From the NCBI GenBank assembly GCA_015680685.1, contig MNCI01038230.1, forward strand, positions 130,002-194,001: 64,000 bases of DNA, read 5' to 3'. Numbering within the stretch: the first letter of the stretch is position 1; each line of letters opens with the position of its first letter. The notes beneath the pieces were generated by a model, which was not told the origin of the DNA, made no database searches, and saw only the letters and a list, made by a program, of their open reading frames with translations. Source of the DNA: Gnetum montanum (Eukaryota; Streptophyta; Gnetopsida; Gnetales; Gnetaceae). Below, one piece after another: positions 24,051 through 35,640 of this stretch. A program made the position numbers and the translations under genes.

Positions 24051-24760
24051 TGTTGCTACATTAACATAATCAACTAAATTATGACTGATCAAAATGATAG
24101 AAGAAATGTTGGAAACAATGTTCATCTTATTGATACTAGTAACATTGTCATGTGCATGCATATCAATCTTGACATCATGATAGTATGGTTTATTTTCCTT
24201 TTTAAATAGCAACATATTATAAAGTCATCTCTTATTAACTATGAAGTTATACTTCTTGCTCATTTGATCCACTCTTCTCATAATCAAAAAAGATATATTA
24301 AGTGGAAGTCTCTTAGCAATCTATGTAACATGTTGAGGTTAAAGTTAATCATGTGACCCTTATACTTAATCTGTCCATTCACTACATGTATAACTTGTAA
24401 TATGGGATTGATTCTTACAATCAACATTTCTTTAACCTTAGTTAAAGCAGCTAGAACAAGAAACTTGGGCCCTTTATTCTTGTCATTCTTTTGAAGAAAA
24501 TCACTTAAACTTATGACTAAAACTATCAACAATATTTTGTGCCTTTTTTTTTGACACTTGTTGCATTATTAACTTCTAGTTCTTGTTGAACTAAGTTATA
24601 TGCAAAGATACATTTCATTATATACATTACATGATTGGGTATTAGAAAATTTCATTATTATATTGTTAAAAGTTTGAATCACCTAAACAATTTGTATAGG
24701 TGTCTTTCACATTTTGAGAATAAGTGGAGTACTATTGAAGAATGCCCTTCCACTATTGTT
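24051..24760 (-). pseudogene. Helitron helicase N-terminal fragment, copy 1
   Basis: Minus-strand frame with LAALTKVKEMLIVRINPILQ then GQIKYKGHMINFNLNML (24310-24460). Helitron Rep/helicase proteins of plants and animals have, before the Rep domain, a conserved LTQ.EEMLI.R..P.M...G.Q.GY.GHVINF pattern (the DUF6570 region), which this matches well. The second copy also shows YNFIVNKRQVYNMLLFKKEN next to it, the following segment. The HUH Rep motif and the PIF1-type helicase are missing, cut off by the LTR on the left. It is a non-functional fragment. Confidence 0.65.
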
Positions 24761-25640
24761 ATAGTAGCATTGGAAGGTTCATGCATTCAATCAAATGATT
24801 CCTCACATTATTATTACCTTATTTAATGTTTACTTTTGTGATACTATATCTATCAATAATATTTTAATAAGTATTCTTTGACATCTACAATCTTATCACA
24901 ATTGTTCCTTTACATCTATGATATATACTAAATAGAAGTTTGAATGCATTTTTTGTGCACTAAAAGAAATAACCATCTTAGGAAATGTGAAAAAAATATT
25001 AAATAAAAATAAATAACTTGAAAAATGTTAGAGAATAAAAACCTACAATTGTTGTTAATGATTTATATTATTTTGATCCATGTAAATGATCATTTTGAAG
25101 GATGAATTTTTTGTTGGCATGAATTTATTAAAAATAGATAGAACTTGAACTATGTTAATAAAGTAGGTATAGAAAATAAGGATAAGATTTAGCAATGTAA
25201 AAGTTATAAATGTATAATGCATAAATTTCATAAATTTGAAATAGAATAATTTGTATAAAGATTATACAATGAAAGAATGAATAGTTTATACTTTTGAATC
25301 TCAGTGAACTTGTTATTGTTGTAGCTAGCATTTTATTAATTCTTGTTTCTAAAATCATCATCTATCCTCTCACATCATTGATTTTGGATTTTTCCTCTAA
25401 ATGGTTTGTGGTTATCCTTGTCCTTGCCAATTTCCATGGCCACCAATATGACCTCCATGAATTACACCATTTGTAAACAATGGTTGTTATAGATGATTTT
25501 TAACGAATTGTTACATGGCTATGTTATCAAGAATAATTGTAGTAGGATAAATGTTAAGAAAAATTTTGTAGTTATCAAAAGGAAAATTGAGAAGGAGTAT
25601 AATAACCATGTTATTTGAATTTTTAAATATGATGATGTAT
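24761..25640. other. Unassigned AT-rich stretch, copy 1
   Basis: It probably belongs to the Helitron-like fragment or its host DNA. It is conserved with 56110-56990 in the second copy. A segment near 25375-25480 reads on the minus strand as MEVILVAMEIGKDKDNHKPF. No domain is recognised. Confidence 0.35.
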
Positions 25641-28030
25641 ATATTTAATTATTTTCATACCTAAGTTTGATTTCTCTATTCAAATTTGATTTTCAATTTC
25701 CCACTATAAATTCAATTTGCCCCACCTAAGTGCAAAATTTTCTTCCTTTTCTTTGATTGGTTATTTGAGTTCAAACTTGTTTCTCATGTGAAATTTAATT
25801 TTTTAATTGAAATATTTTCCATCCTAAGTTTAAAGTTTGAATTATGTTTTCTCAGCTAGGTTTAGATTTTCTTGTTGAAATGTCTTTCCACACAAGTTTG
25901 AATTTTTGAGCCTAAATTTGAATTTTCACATTAAAATGTCTTCCCACCCAAATTCAAATTTTCAAAATCAAATTTTCTTACCAAAATTTATGTTTGAGTT
26001 ATTTTTCCACCAAAATATACTTCTATCAAGTTTGAATCTTGAATTATTTTTTCCTAGATTTTAATTTTTTTGTTGTAATGTCTTCTCATCCAAGTTTGAA
26101 TTTTCTTACCCAAATTCAAATTTTCATGTTAAAATGTCTATCCACCTATGTTTAAATTTTCCCATCCAATTTGAATATTTAAATTTTAAATTATGTTTTC
26201 TAAATCATATTTAAAATTTTCCACTAGTATGTCTTCTCATCCAAGTTTGAATTTTCCTTTCAAAATATAGATTTTCTCTCCCAACATTTCTCTTCCAAAT
26301 TTGAATTTTCCCATACAAAAGTCTACAAATCACTTTTGAAATCCCCTCAGCTCTCTCCTAAACAAATTTTTCTTAAATTTAAAGTTTTTCACGTAATTGG
26401 CTTCTATCCAAATATAACTTTTGTTGTGAAGGCATCCCTAAATTACTGTGTACATTCTTCTACCACTTTCCTTCTATTAGGATTTTGTTGAAATTTAAAT
26501 TTTTCTTCCCAAATTGGAATTTTCCTTCATAAGTATTCACAAATTATTGTGAACATTTTCTCATCACCTTCCTTCCATACAAATGTTTCTCAAATGTCTT
26601 TACTATTCACAAAATAATGTGGAAATACTTTCAAGTATCCACAAATGAGTGTGGACTTCCTCCAACCACTCTTCTTTGATACAAATTTCATTGGAAATTT
26701 AATGATCTCACCCAAATTTCATTTGTCCAAATTTGAAATTTCTTATGTAAGTGCCTACAAATTAGTATGGACATCCTTCCACTACTCTTCTTCCATAAAA
26801 AATTCATCCAAATGTCTTTCATATTCACAAATTATTTTGGACATTCTCCCACCACAGTTTCTAGATAGGGTTGCCTAATGACTATCCTTTTAAACGAGTT
26901 ATGGTGTGTTAAAATAGAAACAAATGTTTTATTTGATGTGCTCAAATGGAATAGAAAAATGTGATATTCATCTTTAATATTATTTGTATTGTACCATAGT
27001 TGATGTATCCATTCTTCACATGGAATTTTTAGCTATCTACCTATTTCAGCTCTTAGAAATTTGAATTTTTACATTAAAATGTCTTCCCACCAAAATTTTA
27101 ATTTTCAAAATCAATTTTTCATACCCAAATTTAAGATTGAATTCTTTTTCCATGAAAATATACTTCCATCAAGTTTGAATCTTGAATTATTTTTTCTTAG
27201 ATTTAAATTTTTTCCTTACAATGTCTTCTCATCCAGGTTTGAATGTTCTTATCCAAATTCAAACTTTCATGTTAAAATGTCTTTCCACCTAACTTTGAAT
27301 TTTTCCATCTAATTTGAATATTTAAATTTTGAATTATGTTTTCTCAACCATATTTAATTTTTCTAGTGGTATGTCTTCTCATCCAAGTATGAATTTTCCT
27401 ACTAGAATTTAGGTTTCCTCTCCCAAATTTTCTCTTTCAAATATGAATTTTCCCACATAAGCATCCAAAAATTACTTTTGAATCCCCCTCATCACTCTCC
27501 TTCTATACAAATTTCACTCAAATTTAAATTTTTACACTTAAATGTCTATTATCCAGATATAAATTTTCTTTTGAAGGCATCCGTAAATTACTGTGTACAT
27601 TCTTTTGCCACTTTCCTTCTATTAGGATTTTTCCAAAATTGGAATTTTCCTTTCCAAATTGGAATTTTCCTTCATAACTATTCACAAATTACTGTGAACC
27701 ATTCCTCATCACTTTCCTTCCATAAGAATTTTGCTCAGATGTCTTTAATATTCACAAACTAGTGTGGACATCCTTTAGGGTATACACAGATGAGGGTCCA
27801 CATCCTTCAAGCACTCTTCTTCAATATAGATTTCATCAAAATTTTAATTTTCCTATCTAAATATCATTTGTCCAAATTTGAAGTTTCTTGTATAAGTTCC
27901 TGCAAATTAGTATTGACACCCTTCCACCACTCTTCTTCCATAAAAATTTCACCCAAATGTCTTTCCTATTCATAAATTAGTATGGACATCCTTCCACCAC
28001 ATTTTTGAGATAGGTTGACCTACAATTGCT
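25641..28030. repeat. AT-rich imperfect tandem repeats, copy 1
   Basis: The tract is made of variable units built from AAGTTTGAATTTTC, CCCAAATTTAAATTTTC, and AAAATGTCTTCCCACC. Unit length is roughly 35-50 bases but is not constant. Its longest open frames (27061-27312, 27478-27762) are by-products of the repeat. The tract is present as one block at 57000-58250 in the second copy and as two blocks here. Confidence 0.75.
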
Positions 28031-28204
28031 GTCCTTTTAAACAAATTATGGTGTGTTAAAATAGAAAAAATTATTATGTATGATGTGCTCCAATGAAATA
28101 GAAAACTATAGTATTCATCTTCAATATTATTTGTATTGTACCATAGTTGATGTATTCATTCTTCACAAGGACTTTTGAGCTATCTACCTATTTCAGCTCT
28201 TAGA
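25911..28204. repeat. 1.15-kb internal tandem duplication
   Basis: Unit 1 is about 25911-27057 and unit 2 is 27058-28204. The phrase ACCATAGTTGATGTATCCAT and the following CTATCTACCTATTTCAGC occur at the end of each unit (about 26994-27050 and 28140-28196). The second copy at 57300-58470 has only one unit. CTTAGA stands at the duplication joint (27052-27057), at the right end (28199-28204), and at the matching left end in the second copy (about 57317). Confidence 0.8.
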
Positions 28205-29270
28205 TGATTTAGTTCACTATGATTTGAAAGCTTAAATAATTTAACTTATATATAGCCAACATGATCCATTAGGAAAATTAGGACTCAACTAGTAATCTAT
28301 TTCCTAGGAAGATATTAGGCTAGGAAGACAAAATAGTATATTAATATGAGATATGATCCATCCATACCAAAGTCTTGAAAACAACTAAAAAATTTGTTTT
28401 AGTCCTTTAATCTAGATCAATGAGCCTTAGGTTACTTGCTTGAAGAGGCTCATTAAAAGTACACCAAAACCTTGGTAAAAATATTTTTACTCACATAAAG
28501 ATGTAATAAAATGAAATGAAGACTTATTACATCTGAAGACCTATAGGATCTATTGAATAGATAATATATTTTAATAAAAAATAAAGATAGAATTTACAAA
28601 TTGATAAATCACGAATGTCAGCACCAAGAGCATATCACATAAGTTTTTTGTTGTAACATTATAACATTTTCTCAAATGGGTAGTCACAACATAAGAAAGA
28701 GATACATGTAACTTATCTTCAAGGGCTCCTGATCTACATAACCTACAGGTGTTCTCTTCTTGTGGGAGTTGAATATATCTACTAATTTCAATTCTAAGAT
28801 GATGAGAATATAAACAAGGCCTGCTAATAACTTTCTGATGCTTGATTAGAATAGCAAGAGATAGTGAGCTTCTACATGAAGTTTATTAGATCTAATATGG
28901 TGTAAATAAAATTGTTTCTTACCTTCCATATTAGACTACATCTATGTTAAAAGATTCTATTAAGTAGTTAGCTAATATGCTTAGGATATTACTACATGTC
29001 CTCCCAAGAGATATTCCATTTTCTCAACAATTATGTCCCATAAAAATAGCAACCATGGTCTCATGTATCCTCAAGAATTGATGTAGAGAATTTATTTTCC
29101 CTTGAGATATGCAAGCTATAAGTGTATGGAATAAAAAATGATAGCTTCTACTCCTAAAGATAATAATCACATTCACATAATAACATAGAGAAAGGTATTT
29201 GCATCTTCACCTTTAAGTCATTGAGAAGATTTTTTTTCACTCTTTCAATATCTTTCCATAGTTTAGCATT
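28205..29270 (-). pseudogene. Fragment with LINE-type C-terminal zinc motif, copy 1
   Basis: On the minus strand around 28720-28840 the frame reads HLRIEISRYIQLPQEENTC followed by RLCRSGALEDKLHVSL. This matches the widespread pattern L.IE.GRY...P.EER.C.LC..G.VEDE.H.L..C, seen near the C-terminus of non-LTR retrotransposon proteins and related proteins. Preceding sequence (about 28840-28900) reads SLSLAILIKHQKVI. No RT or endonuclease motif is visible. The fragment is bounded on the right by the LTR at 29276 and is repeated at 58471-59541. Confidence 0.45.
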
Positions 29271-29275
29271 ACGTC

Positions 29276-30102
29276 TGATGAGTAGTGAGTAATCCCTATG
29301 ACCAACCATAGGAATCACTAGCGTTCACTAAGCAATTCAGTCAAATTCCATAGACTTTATCTCTCTAAGTACATTAGATCTAGGTAGTGAATCTAATTGA
29401 CATGGTTGTTGTCTTCTTAGTTTCACTTGTGTAGTGCAAAGATATGGTTAAGTGTAATTGAGGCATATGATTTTGATCATTTTTATGTTTTTTCTTTAAT
29501 TCACCTAAATGCTAAACATAAAGTAATTAAATTCTTAATTAATCTAATAACTAATTAATTTTTTAACTAATCCTAACATAAGCATCCATTCTCATTTGCC
29601 ATACACATCTTAAACACATTACAATGCTACTAGGTTACCAAGCATTAATCGTATGCTTGATATGGTTGTACTTATGTGCATTAATTATTTGAACTTAATT
29701 AATTAATCAAATGTAGTAAAGTAAATTGCATGAATAATAAATGCATGAAGTAAAGATTAAGCTAAGTCCAAGTGCTACAAGGTTCATGAAGAAAGCTCAT
29801 CTTTATTGTCATTCACAGTAAGGTGCTCATGTACATTAGTGCTTGAATAAAGATCTGTATACTTCTCAATCCTACTGTGAGCACTTAGAAAATATTCTAC
29901 TCTGAGCACTTAGAAAATATTCTAACTCTAGGAAGATAAAATAGCAAGAGTTCGTCTAGCAAGTAATGATCATATGCCATAAATGTGGTTGGTGCATGCA
30001 TTTATAGAGGCAACAAAAGACACTACATCGATGCATATGTGTTAACATAGCAAACCATGCATCAAAGGGATCTCATCAATTCAAGAAGATGGAAAGTCAT
30101 CA
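29276..30102 (-). mobile_element. J-type 3' LTR, duplication copy 1
   Basis: Left edge TGATGAGTAG, right edge GTCATCA. On the minus strand it starts TGATGACTTTC just after a polypurine tract. A TATA-like motif lies near 30003-30010 on the minus strand. It is nearly identical in layout to 59547-60374. The flanking bases on the left correspond in both copies (ATTACGTC and ATTAAGTT), so the LTR was present before the segment was duplicated. Confidence 0.78.
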
Positions 30103-30454
30103 TATCCCCATGATTGATTGAAAATTTGTCCTCAAGTGAGCAAAAGGAGGAACAATCTTCTTAGAAACGTTTGGGAAGGTATGGGATTATTAGCTAACTA
30201 ATTGATACACAAACTAACTCAAACAAATACTAAGTGCCTAAGTGTATAGATTTACAATTTTTATAAAAATTTCTTTTCATGAAAATAAAATTGAACATCA
30301 TGATAAAAATGGACAACACAACTCATCTAGTAGCTTGAGAATGAGGATATAAATCAAACAGTCCAAGACAATGGAGGTTCTTAAGGTGTTGAAGAATCTT
30401 CTCTTACCTCTGGTACACATGGATATTGTGGTTAAGGCTATGGTTATGCCAAAG
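30103..30454 (-). pseudogene. J-type polypurine tract and start of ORF-X tail, copy 1
   Basis: The minus strand reads TCAATCATGGGGATA next to the LTR (30103-30117), the polypurine tract. The rest matches 60390-60706 of element J. The match stops at 30454, the joint of the tandem duplication. Confidence 0.7.
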
Positions 30455-30978
30455 GAACTCATGATTTTCTTACCTTCATCCCTAAATCTACTTCCTTAAA
30501 TTGAACACTTCAGAGTGCATTTGATGTCTGTCATTAAAAATTTCCAACATCGTCCTCCATCTTTTGATGGATTCTAGTTCTAAGGACTAGAACCAACTTT
30601 ATACTCCCTTGATGAGTATCTTAGGAAATAATTTTAGCTTTTACCATTCATTCTCTACATTTTGCAAAATGCAGCATCATGAATGGCTTGTAAAGTGGTG
30701 TTGCAAATTAACATTATAACCTTCCTTGAAGTTATAAATTTTATTCATGTTTAGTCATTTGATTCAGCTATTCCTCTAATGCCTAGTAGGAATGTAGACC
30801 TCCTCCCTAATGTTAATTATATTGGAAGTAGCAAGCAAGAATTAGTTATAATTATCTCTATTCTCATGGTCTTTGTTATTACCATGCCCCCTTCTATGAT
30901 GCCTACTATGGCTTTTTTCAACTCTATATCATGTTTCTTGGTTGTTTCTATCATCTTGTTCTCCATCCTTATGATGGG
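30455..30978 (-). pseudogene. G gag, left part, copy 2
   Basis: Homologous to 21848-22368 of G' gag. It continues on the other side of element F at 53722. The end ATGGG (30974-30978) is the left target duplication of F. Confidence 0.75.
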
Positions 30979-31892
30979 TTATGAGCAATGAATATATCCT
31001 AACCATATGAATTACAAGCATTCATGAGAAATCTCGTTGAATTTCATAGGCCTTAAGTTCCGAAGTACATTGGTTTTAGGAAGTGAAATCTAATCATGAT
31101 GATTATTGTCTTTCCAACTACACTTGTGAAACTTAGTTGTAAGGTTAAGTGTAATTGGGGCACTTAATTTTTATTATTTTATATTTTATTTGCCTACGAT
31201 TGATAACAAGTTAAAACTCAATTCATTAACCAATTTAATTAATTTGATTGCTAATTAATAATTAACTATCCTAACTTAAGCATTTGGTCCCACTTTTTGT
31301 ACACATCTTGAACACCTACAACACTGCTAGGTTACCAAGCGTTAAGTGCTATTGGGATTACCAAGTGCTATATGTTATACTTAAAGTGGTTCTACTTATG
31401 TGTTTAGAATATTTAGCTTAATTAGTTTATCAATGAAAGTCTTACTTATCTTAATTAATTACATAATTAATGAAAATGATAAATGAAAATGGTAAATGCA
31501 GAAATAAATCATTAATCCATTCCAATAACTACAAGATTTAATCAAATAACTTATATTTATTATCATTCACACTGCTATGCTTAGGTACATCAGTGCTCAA
31601 ATAAAGATCTATACACTTTCTAACTCTTACTATGGACACTAAGAAAATATTCTAACTTTTAAATGAAGAAATTGCAAGAACTTCACTAAGCTATTGAAAA
31701 ACTTCATTCTTACATGATAAGAGCATTATATTTATAGACTTTATTGTTTAATTGCATTGACAAGGCCTCATAAATGTGGAAAAAGCTATGTTGATGTCAC
31801 CTCATTGATGGAGCAACACCACATTGATAAGGGCCCATCAATAAGGCCATGTCGATGAGGATTCATCGATGCAACACTTTGGTGCTTTGTCA
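30979..31892 (-). mobile_element. Element F 3' LTR
   Basis: Pairs with 52802-53721: shared phrases are ACACTTGTGAAACTTAGTTG, GTTAAGTGTAATTGGGGCAC and GATTGATAACAAGTT. The left edge reads TTATGAGCA where its partner has TGATGAGTA. The right edge TTTGTCA is next to the polypurine tract (minus TCAATCATGGGGATA, 31893-31907). Confidence 0.8.
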
Positions 31893-32089
31893 TATCCCCA
31901 TGATTGAATGAAAATTGGTCCTTGAGTTGTTTTACAAAAATGAGATGCCATGAGATTATTGACTAAAACTTAACACAACAAATTGACATAAAAAAATTAA
32001 GTGCCTAGGTGTATAGGTCAACATCATTACAAAATTTTTGGTGTTCATGACACAAAATTAAACACCATGATATTACTACTCAAATTTCA

Positions 32090-34815
32090 TAGCACATCCT
32101 CTAATGGTGCAAAGATGGTTGAGAAGATTAAACATTTCTAGGTAGTGGAGGTTTTGAAGGACCTTTAGCAACTTTGGGTGCACATGGTGGCTTAGGAGGT
32201 TGTGGCTATCCTACTATGGCTGCTACCTCCAATGGAAGACTAAAGGAATTTAGTAATGCCTTAATCTTCTCCTCCTTGTTAGTCCATGTGGAATTGCCAA
32301 TGTGAGTTATAATGAGGATATCCTATGGATAGGGCATTAATGGGAATGGCTCATTGATGTTGAGGAACTAGGCAGTGAATTTTTTGTGTTTGACATTGAA
32401 TGCCCTAACTATGTTCTATAGATCTTGGTAGTCATTCATTCTTTTGGCTAGGCTCTCAGTAGTAGATCTTAGATCAGTATATTTTGCCCTTGAGAACATC
32501 GAGTTCAACATTTGCCACTGTAAGCTTTTTCTTGGTTTCCTTGTGGTTCTTGAACTTGGCATCATATAATAAGTACGAGCTAGCCACCTACTTTTCCAAT
32601 TTTGTTCATGGCCATTTGGCAGTCAACATAGCTAGGTTTTTGTATTGGTGGTTAGCAAGCTCCATGTATTTGATCATCTCCTTTATCTTCAACTCTTTCA
32701 AGTGAATTTCTACTTTATTGTANTTCACTAGTTGCTCATGTTGTTGATGAATAAAATAAGTTAATTGTTGTTTGTGTGCATCAAAATTTTGCATGAAATG
32801 ATTTTTTATGGTCAAGTAAACATTCTCTTGGTGGGTTAGATCCAAGGCCTTCTAAATTTTATGTTGGTTGGCCTCTACTAGGGTTGGTAGAACACCACCA
32901 TTTCCATTGCATCCTCAACCCCTTTCAACCTAGTGTGATGTTGTTCAAGAGCTTCATCTCTTGTGAATGCTAGGTTAAGAAATGCAGTGTTAGAAATTTG
33001 GGCTATTAGTATAGCAAATTCTGTAGCCAAACATTCATTTAGCTTCTTGGCTATTTTAAGTTACCCTTCCAAAAAAATATTCTTTCCCCTTGCCTCTTTC
33101 AGCTTCAATTGAACCATAGTTATAATATCTGAAAGGTCAAAGACATTCAAAAGTGGTTGCTCAATTCCTACTAGTCACTCTAGCAGTTGTTCATGTTGTG
33201 CTATGCTTAGTCTGCTACTTATGGTTCATATGGACATTTGCAAATCTTTAAGTATAGTGATGTTTAATATAAATGCTATAGGTGCATTGAGTGTCTTGGT
33301 GATTCTATTAGCAATCACCTCTACTATTGTTTCTTGTCCTTGTTGCTATATCACTAGTAATATTGCCATCTTGCCCTCCTCCAAGCACATAAAAAAGGTT
33401 GTGACATTTCTAGAAATCTATGGGAATTGCTGCTATTCTGAGAGAGATATTATTACCTCTCTGGTACTAAGATTCAACCTTGTAGCTAATTGCATTTGTT
33501 GGTAGAGAAAATGAATCCACCTTCCCCCATTTGGCTAACTACTCGGGCCACCTCATTTAGGTTACTCATCATGGGTTAGCACATAGATGGGTCTCCACCA
33601 CTTATGCCTTCTTGTTGCTTTTGCTCGCTAAAGAGCCATTCTCAAAACATGCACAATCATTGGGATATTACAATAATGTAAAAACTATTCTTTGAGTGGT
33701 AGGTGGTGGTGGTGGTTGTTGCTCCTCTTCTTGGATTATTGTTACAAGAGTTTTGTCCTTCATTATCTCTACCCAATTAGTAGTCAAAGCACATTAGACA
33801 ACATCATTAGTATAGCAGGTTATTCCTTCCTTTTGACATAGTTTTATAATGAGGCATGGAAAAGGGAGTGTCTTCCTTCCACATTCATTCTCCTTGAACC
33901 ACTTCTCTATCTCTAGGTAGATTAGTTATGGAAGGTTAACTAGGAATCTTCTACTTAGAGAAGCACATGCATAAGTAGAAAGGACCATGATATTAGTAGC
34001 CTCACCATGGGATTTAGGTGAAAGGCTACAATCTTGTAATAGATTCTTTCTACCAGTTTGAGGGTGCTGTACTTCTTACCATCAATACCATAGCACCATT
34101 GATCCCATTCCTTTTTAATGATGGGATTTTCTTGCATTGGAATCTCAGCGAGATTCATCCCAATTTCAGATAACCAAAGTGCCTCTGCAAAGTCTTACAC
34201 TAAGTAGGACACTAAAATGTCCTTGACCTTTATCATTGAACTAGCCTACCTATTAGTCCAAAATAGGAATGTATCTCCCATATACCACTCGCCACTAGAA
34301 GTGAGAATTTGCCATATGGGAGAGGTCTTCAATTGGTCCTATACCTGTTTAGGTGCTTGATCCAAGAAAGAGCCAAAGTTCAACTCTTGGAGCACTATTT
34401 TCTAGACCTTCCTTGATATGATTTGATTTAGGCAAGCTTTCATCAAGGTCACCTCAAGGCTTGCTTGTTGAGCTAGTGCCTCATCCTGTTGGGAATGTTC
34501 TATAGCTGCGACTTGTTCTAGAATTTGATGAATAGACTCCACTTTAGTTTCTTTTCTAAGAGGTCTTGTAGCATGGGTTGTAATTGGTTCTTCCTGGGCA
34601 TGTTCTTAGTCCCTTCTCATTTGTGGCCATTTTTTCCTTGGTTGAGATGGTCCTCCTTCCTATTGTTGGTACATTTGGCCATTTCATGGAATAGTAAGAT
34701 TCATCTTAAACATTATTGTAAGAGTGGGAGAATGCTTGCTAAAATGATATTTCAAAATTTTCCCACAAATTTTAAAGGCATGTTCTAGAGTAGGCAGGAA
34801 TTACATCATCCATAA
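32090..34815 (-). pseudogene. Element F ORF-X (third ORF: N-terminal domain plus coiled coil)
   Basis: A decayed sense-strand ORF between the spacer and the 3' LTR. The N-terminal part (about 33790-34310) contains KKEWDQWCYGIDGKKYSTLK and FHLNPMVRLL (33990-34110), matching DCKEYGTLTMVECSYFKI and YHLNSTVRL in element J. Farther left are coiled-coil-like segments: LTHQENVYLTIKNHFMQNF and then EMIKYMELANHQYKNLAMLT (32606-32845), homologous to element E. The C-terminus includes DILIITHIGN near 32310. No transmembrane stretch, protease or nuclease motif is seen. It occupies the env-like slot of Athila, but resembles no envelope that I can recognise. Confidence 0.65.
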
Positions 34816-35094
34816 TTCACGTTTAATATTTTACATAAAAAAAAAGAATGGAAGGAGACTCTAGCGGGCAAATAGAACTGCGGTAGCAACAATTTTCCAA
34901 GTTGTGTAGTCCAAAATGGATAGAAGCCCCTATACCATGGCAAAATTCTTTGCCATAATAAACATTTAGGCATTGAGGACTATTCATGGACACAGACACT
35001 GGACATCTCATGGAGACAAATGCAGATAGATTGTTCGAAAAAATTAAGAAGGCATTTTTGGTAGCAAAAAAAGCCCGAAAATCTCTTTGAAATG
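34816..35094. other. Left part of the inserted block before the H3 pseudogene
   Basis: An A9 run sits at 34838-34847. The sequence is less decayed and more GC-rich than its surroundings. No gene is recognised on the plus strand; the long minus-strand open frame through it has no known domain. Confidence 0.35.
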
Positions 35095-35281
35095 ACAGCC
35101 CCGCGGCGCTGCACCTCTTCAACTTTTTGAAGAAGCAGCGTGGATTCCGGTACGGCGCGACAACCCAAACCCTCGTCATTAAACCTTCTCTGTCATCATC
35201 AGTAGAAAGCACGAGCGCACTCTTAGGGTTTTTGTAGAAGAAGCAGCATTTTTGTTTCATTTGGCATTTCCTCATGTCACA
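35095..35281 (+). promoter_or_regulatory. GC-rich 5' leader of the H3 pseudogene
   Basis: It contains CCCCGCGGCGCTGC, CGGTACGGCGCGACAACCC, AACCCTCGTC, and CTTAGGGTTTTTG. TAGGGTTT-type boxes are common in plant histone and ribosomal-protein promoters. CpG sites are kept here while they are nearly absent elsewhere, which suggests younger or less methylated DNA. Confidence 0.4.
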
Positions 35282-35640
35282 ATGCCCCTTGTGAAGAAAG
35301 ATGCAAGAAAATCCATGGGTGGGAAGGCTTCAAGAAGGCAGCTGGTAACAAAGGCTGCAAGGAAAGCAATGCCAGTGACAGGAGACGTGAAGAAGCCACA
35401 TCGTTTCAGGCCTGAAACTATTGTATTGTGTGAGATTCATAGGTACCAGAAGAGTACTGAGCTTCTCATCATGAAGCTTCCGTTCCAGAGACTGGTGCCT
35501 AAAATCACGTAGGGTTTTAAGAAGGATCTATGTTTTCAGGTCACCGTCGTGACTCACAATACTCTGTTGTAGGGATTCTTTAGCTGCGGCCTCATCAAGC
35601 AGGCCTGGGTTTTCCCTAAGAACGCATTTTAAGAAATTTT
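35282..35640 (+). pseudogene. Histone H3 pseudogene (H3.1-like)
   Basis: Histone H3 packages DNA in nucleosomes. The frame starts ATG at 35282 and follows H3 without gaps through residue 75. It includes [20 protein letters not shown], then VKKPHRFRP and [19 protein letters not shown]. Phenylalanine at position 41 suggests a plant H3.1-type parent. Lysines 4, 9, 14, 23, 27 and 36 remain, but the tail begins [11 protein letters not shown] where H3 has ARTKQTARKS, and G44, R49, R63, R72 and E73 are changed. A TAG stop falls at residue 76, where H3 has Q. Downstream, FKKDLCFQ still aligns with FKTDLRFQ and a CGL with VGL; then the match fades. No poly(A) tail is seen. It is not functional. Confidence 0.85.

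Noticed and set aside
25641-28030. CRISPR-like or satellite array.
   Set aside because: Repeats are imperfect, spacing is irregular and there are no unique spacers of constant length. It is an AT-rich imperfect tandem repeat in plant nuclear DNA.
34823-35275. Longest open frame of the window (150 codons, minus strand).
   Set aside because: It runs antisense to the H3 leader in GC-richer DNA, where stops are rarer. I see no known domain, and the plus-strand H3 frame explains the conservation.
35282-35640. Functional histone H3 variant with a divergent tail.
   Set aside because: A stop at residue 76 and loss of similarity after about residue 85 remove the histone-fold core, so no working histone could be made.
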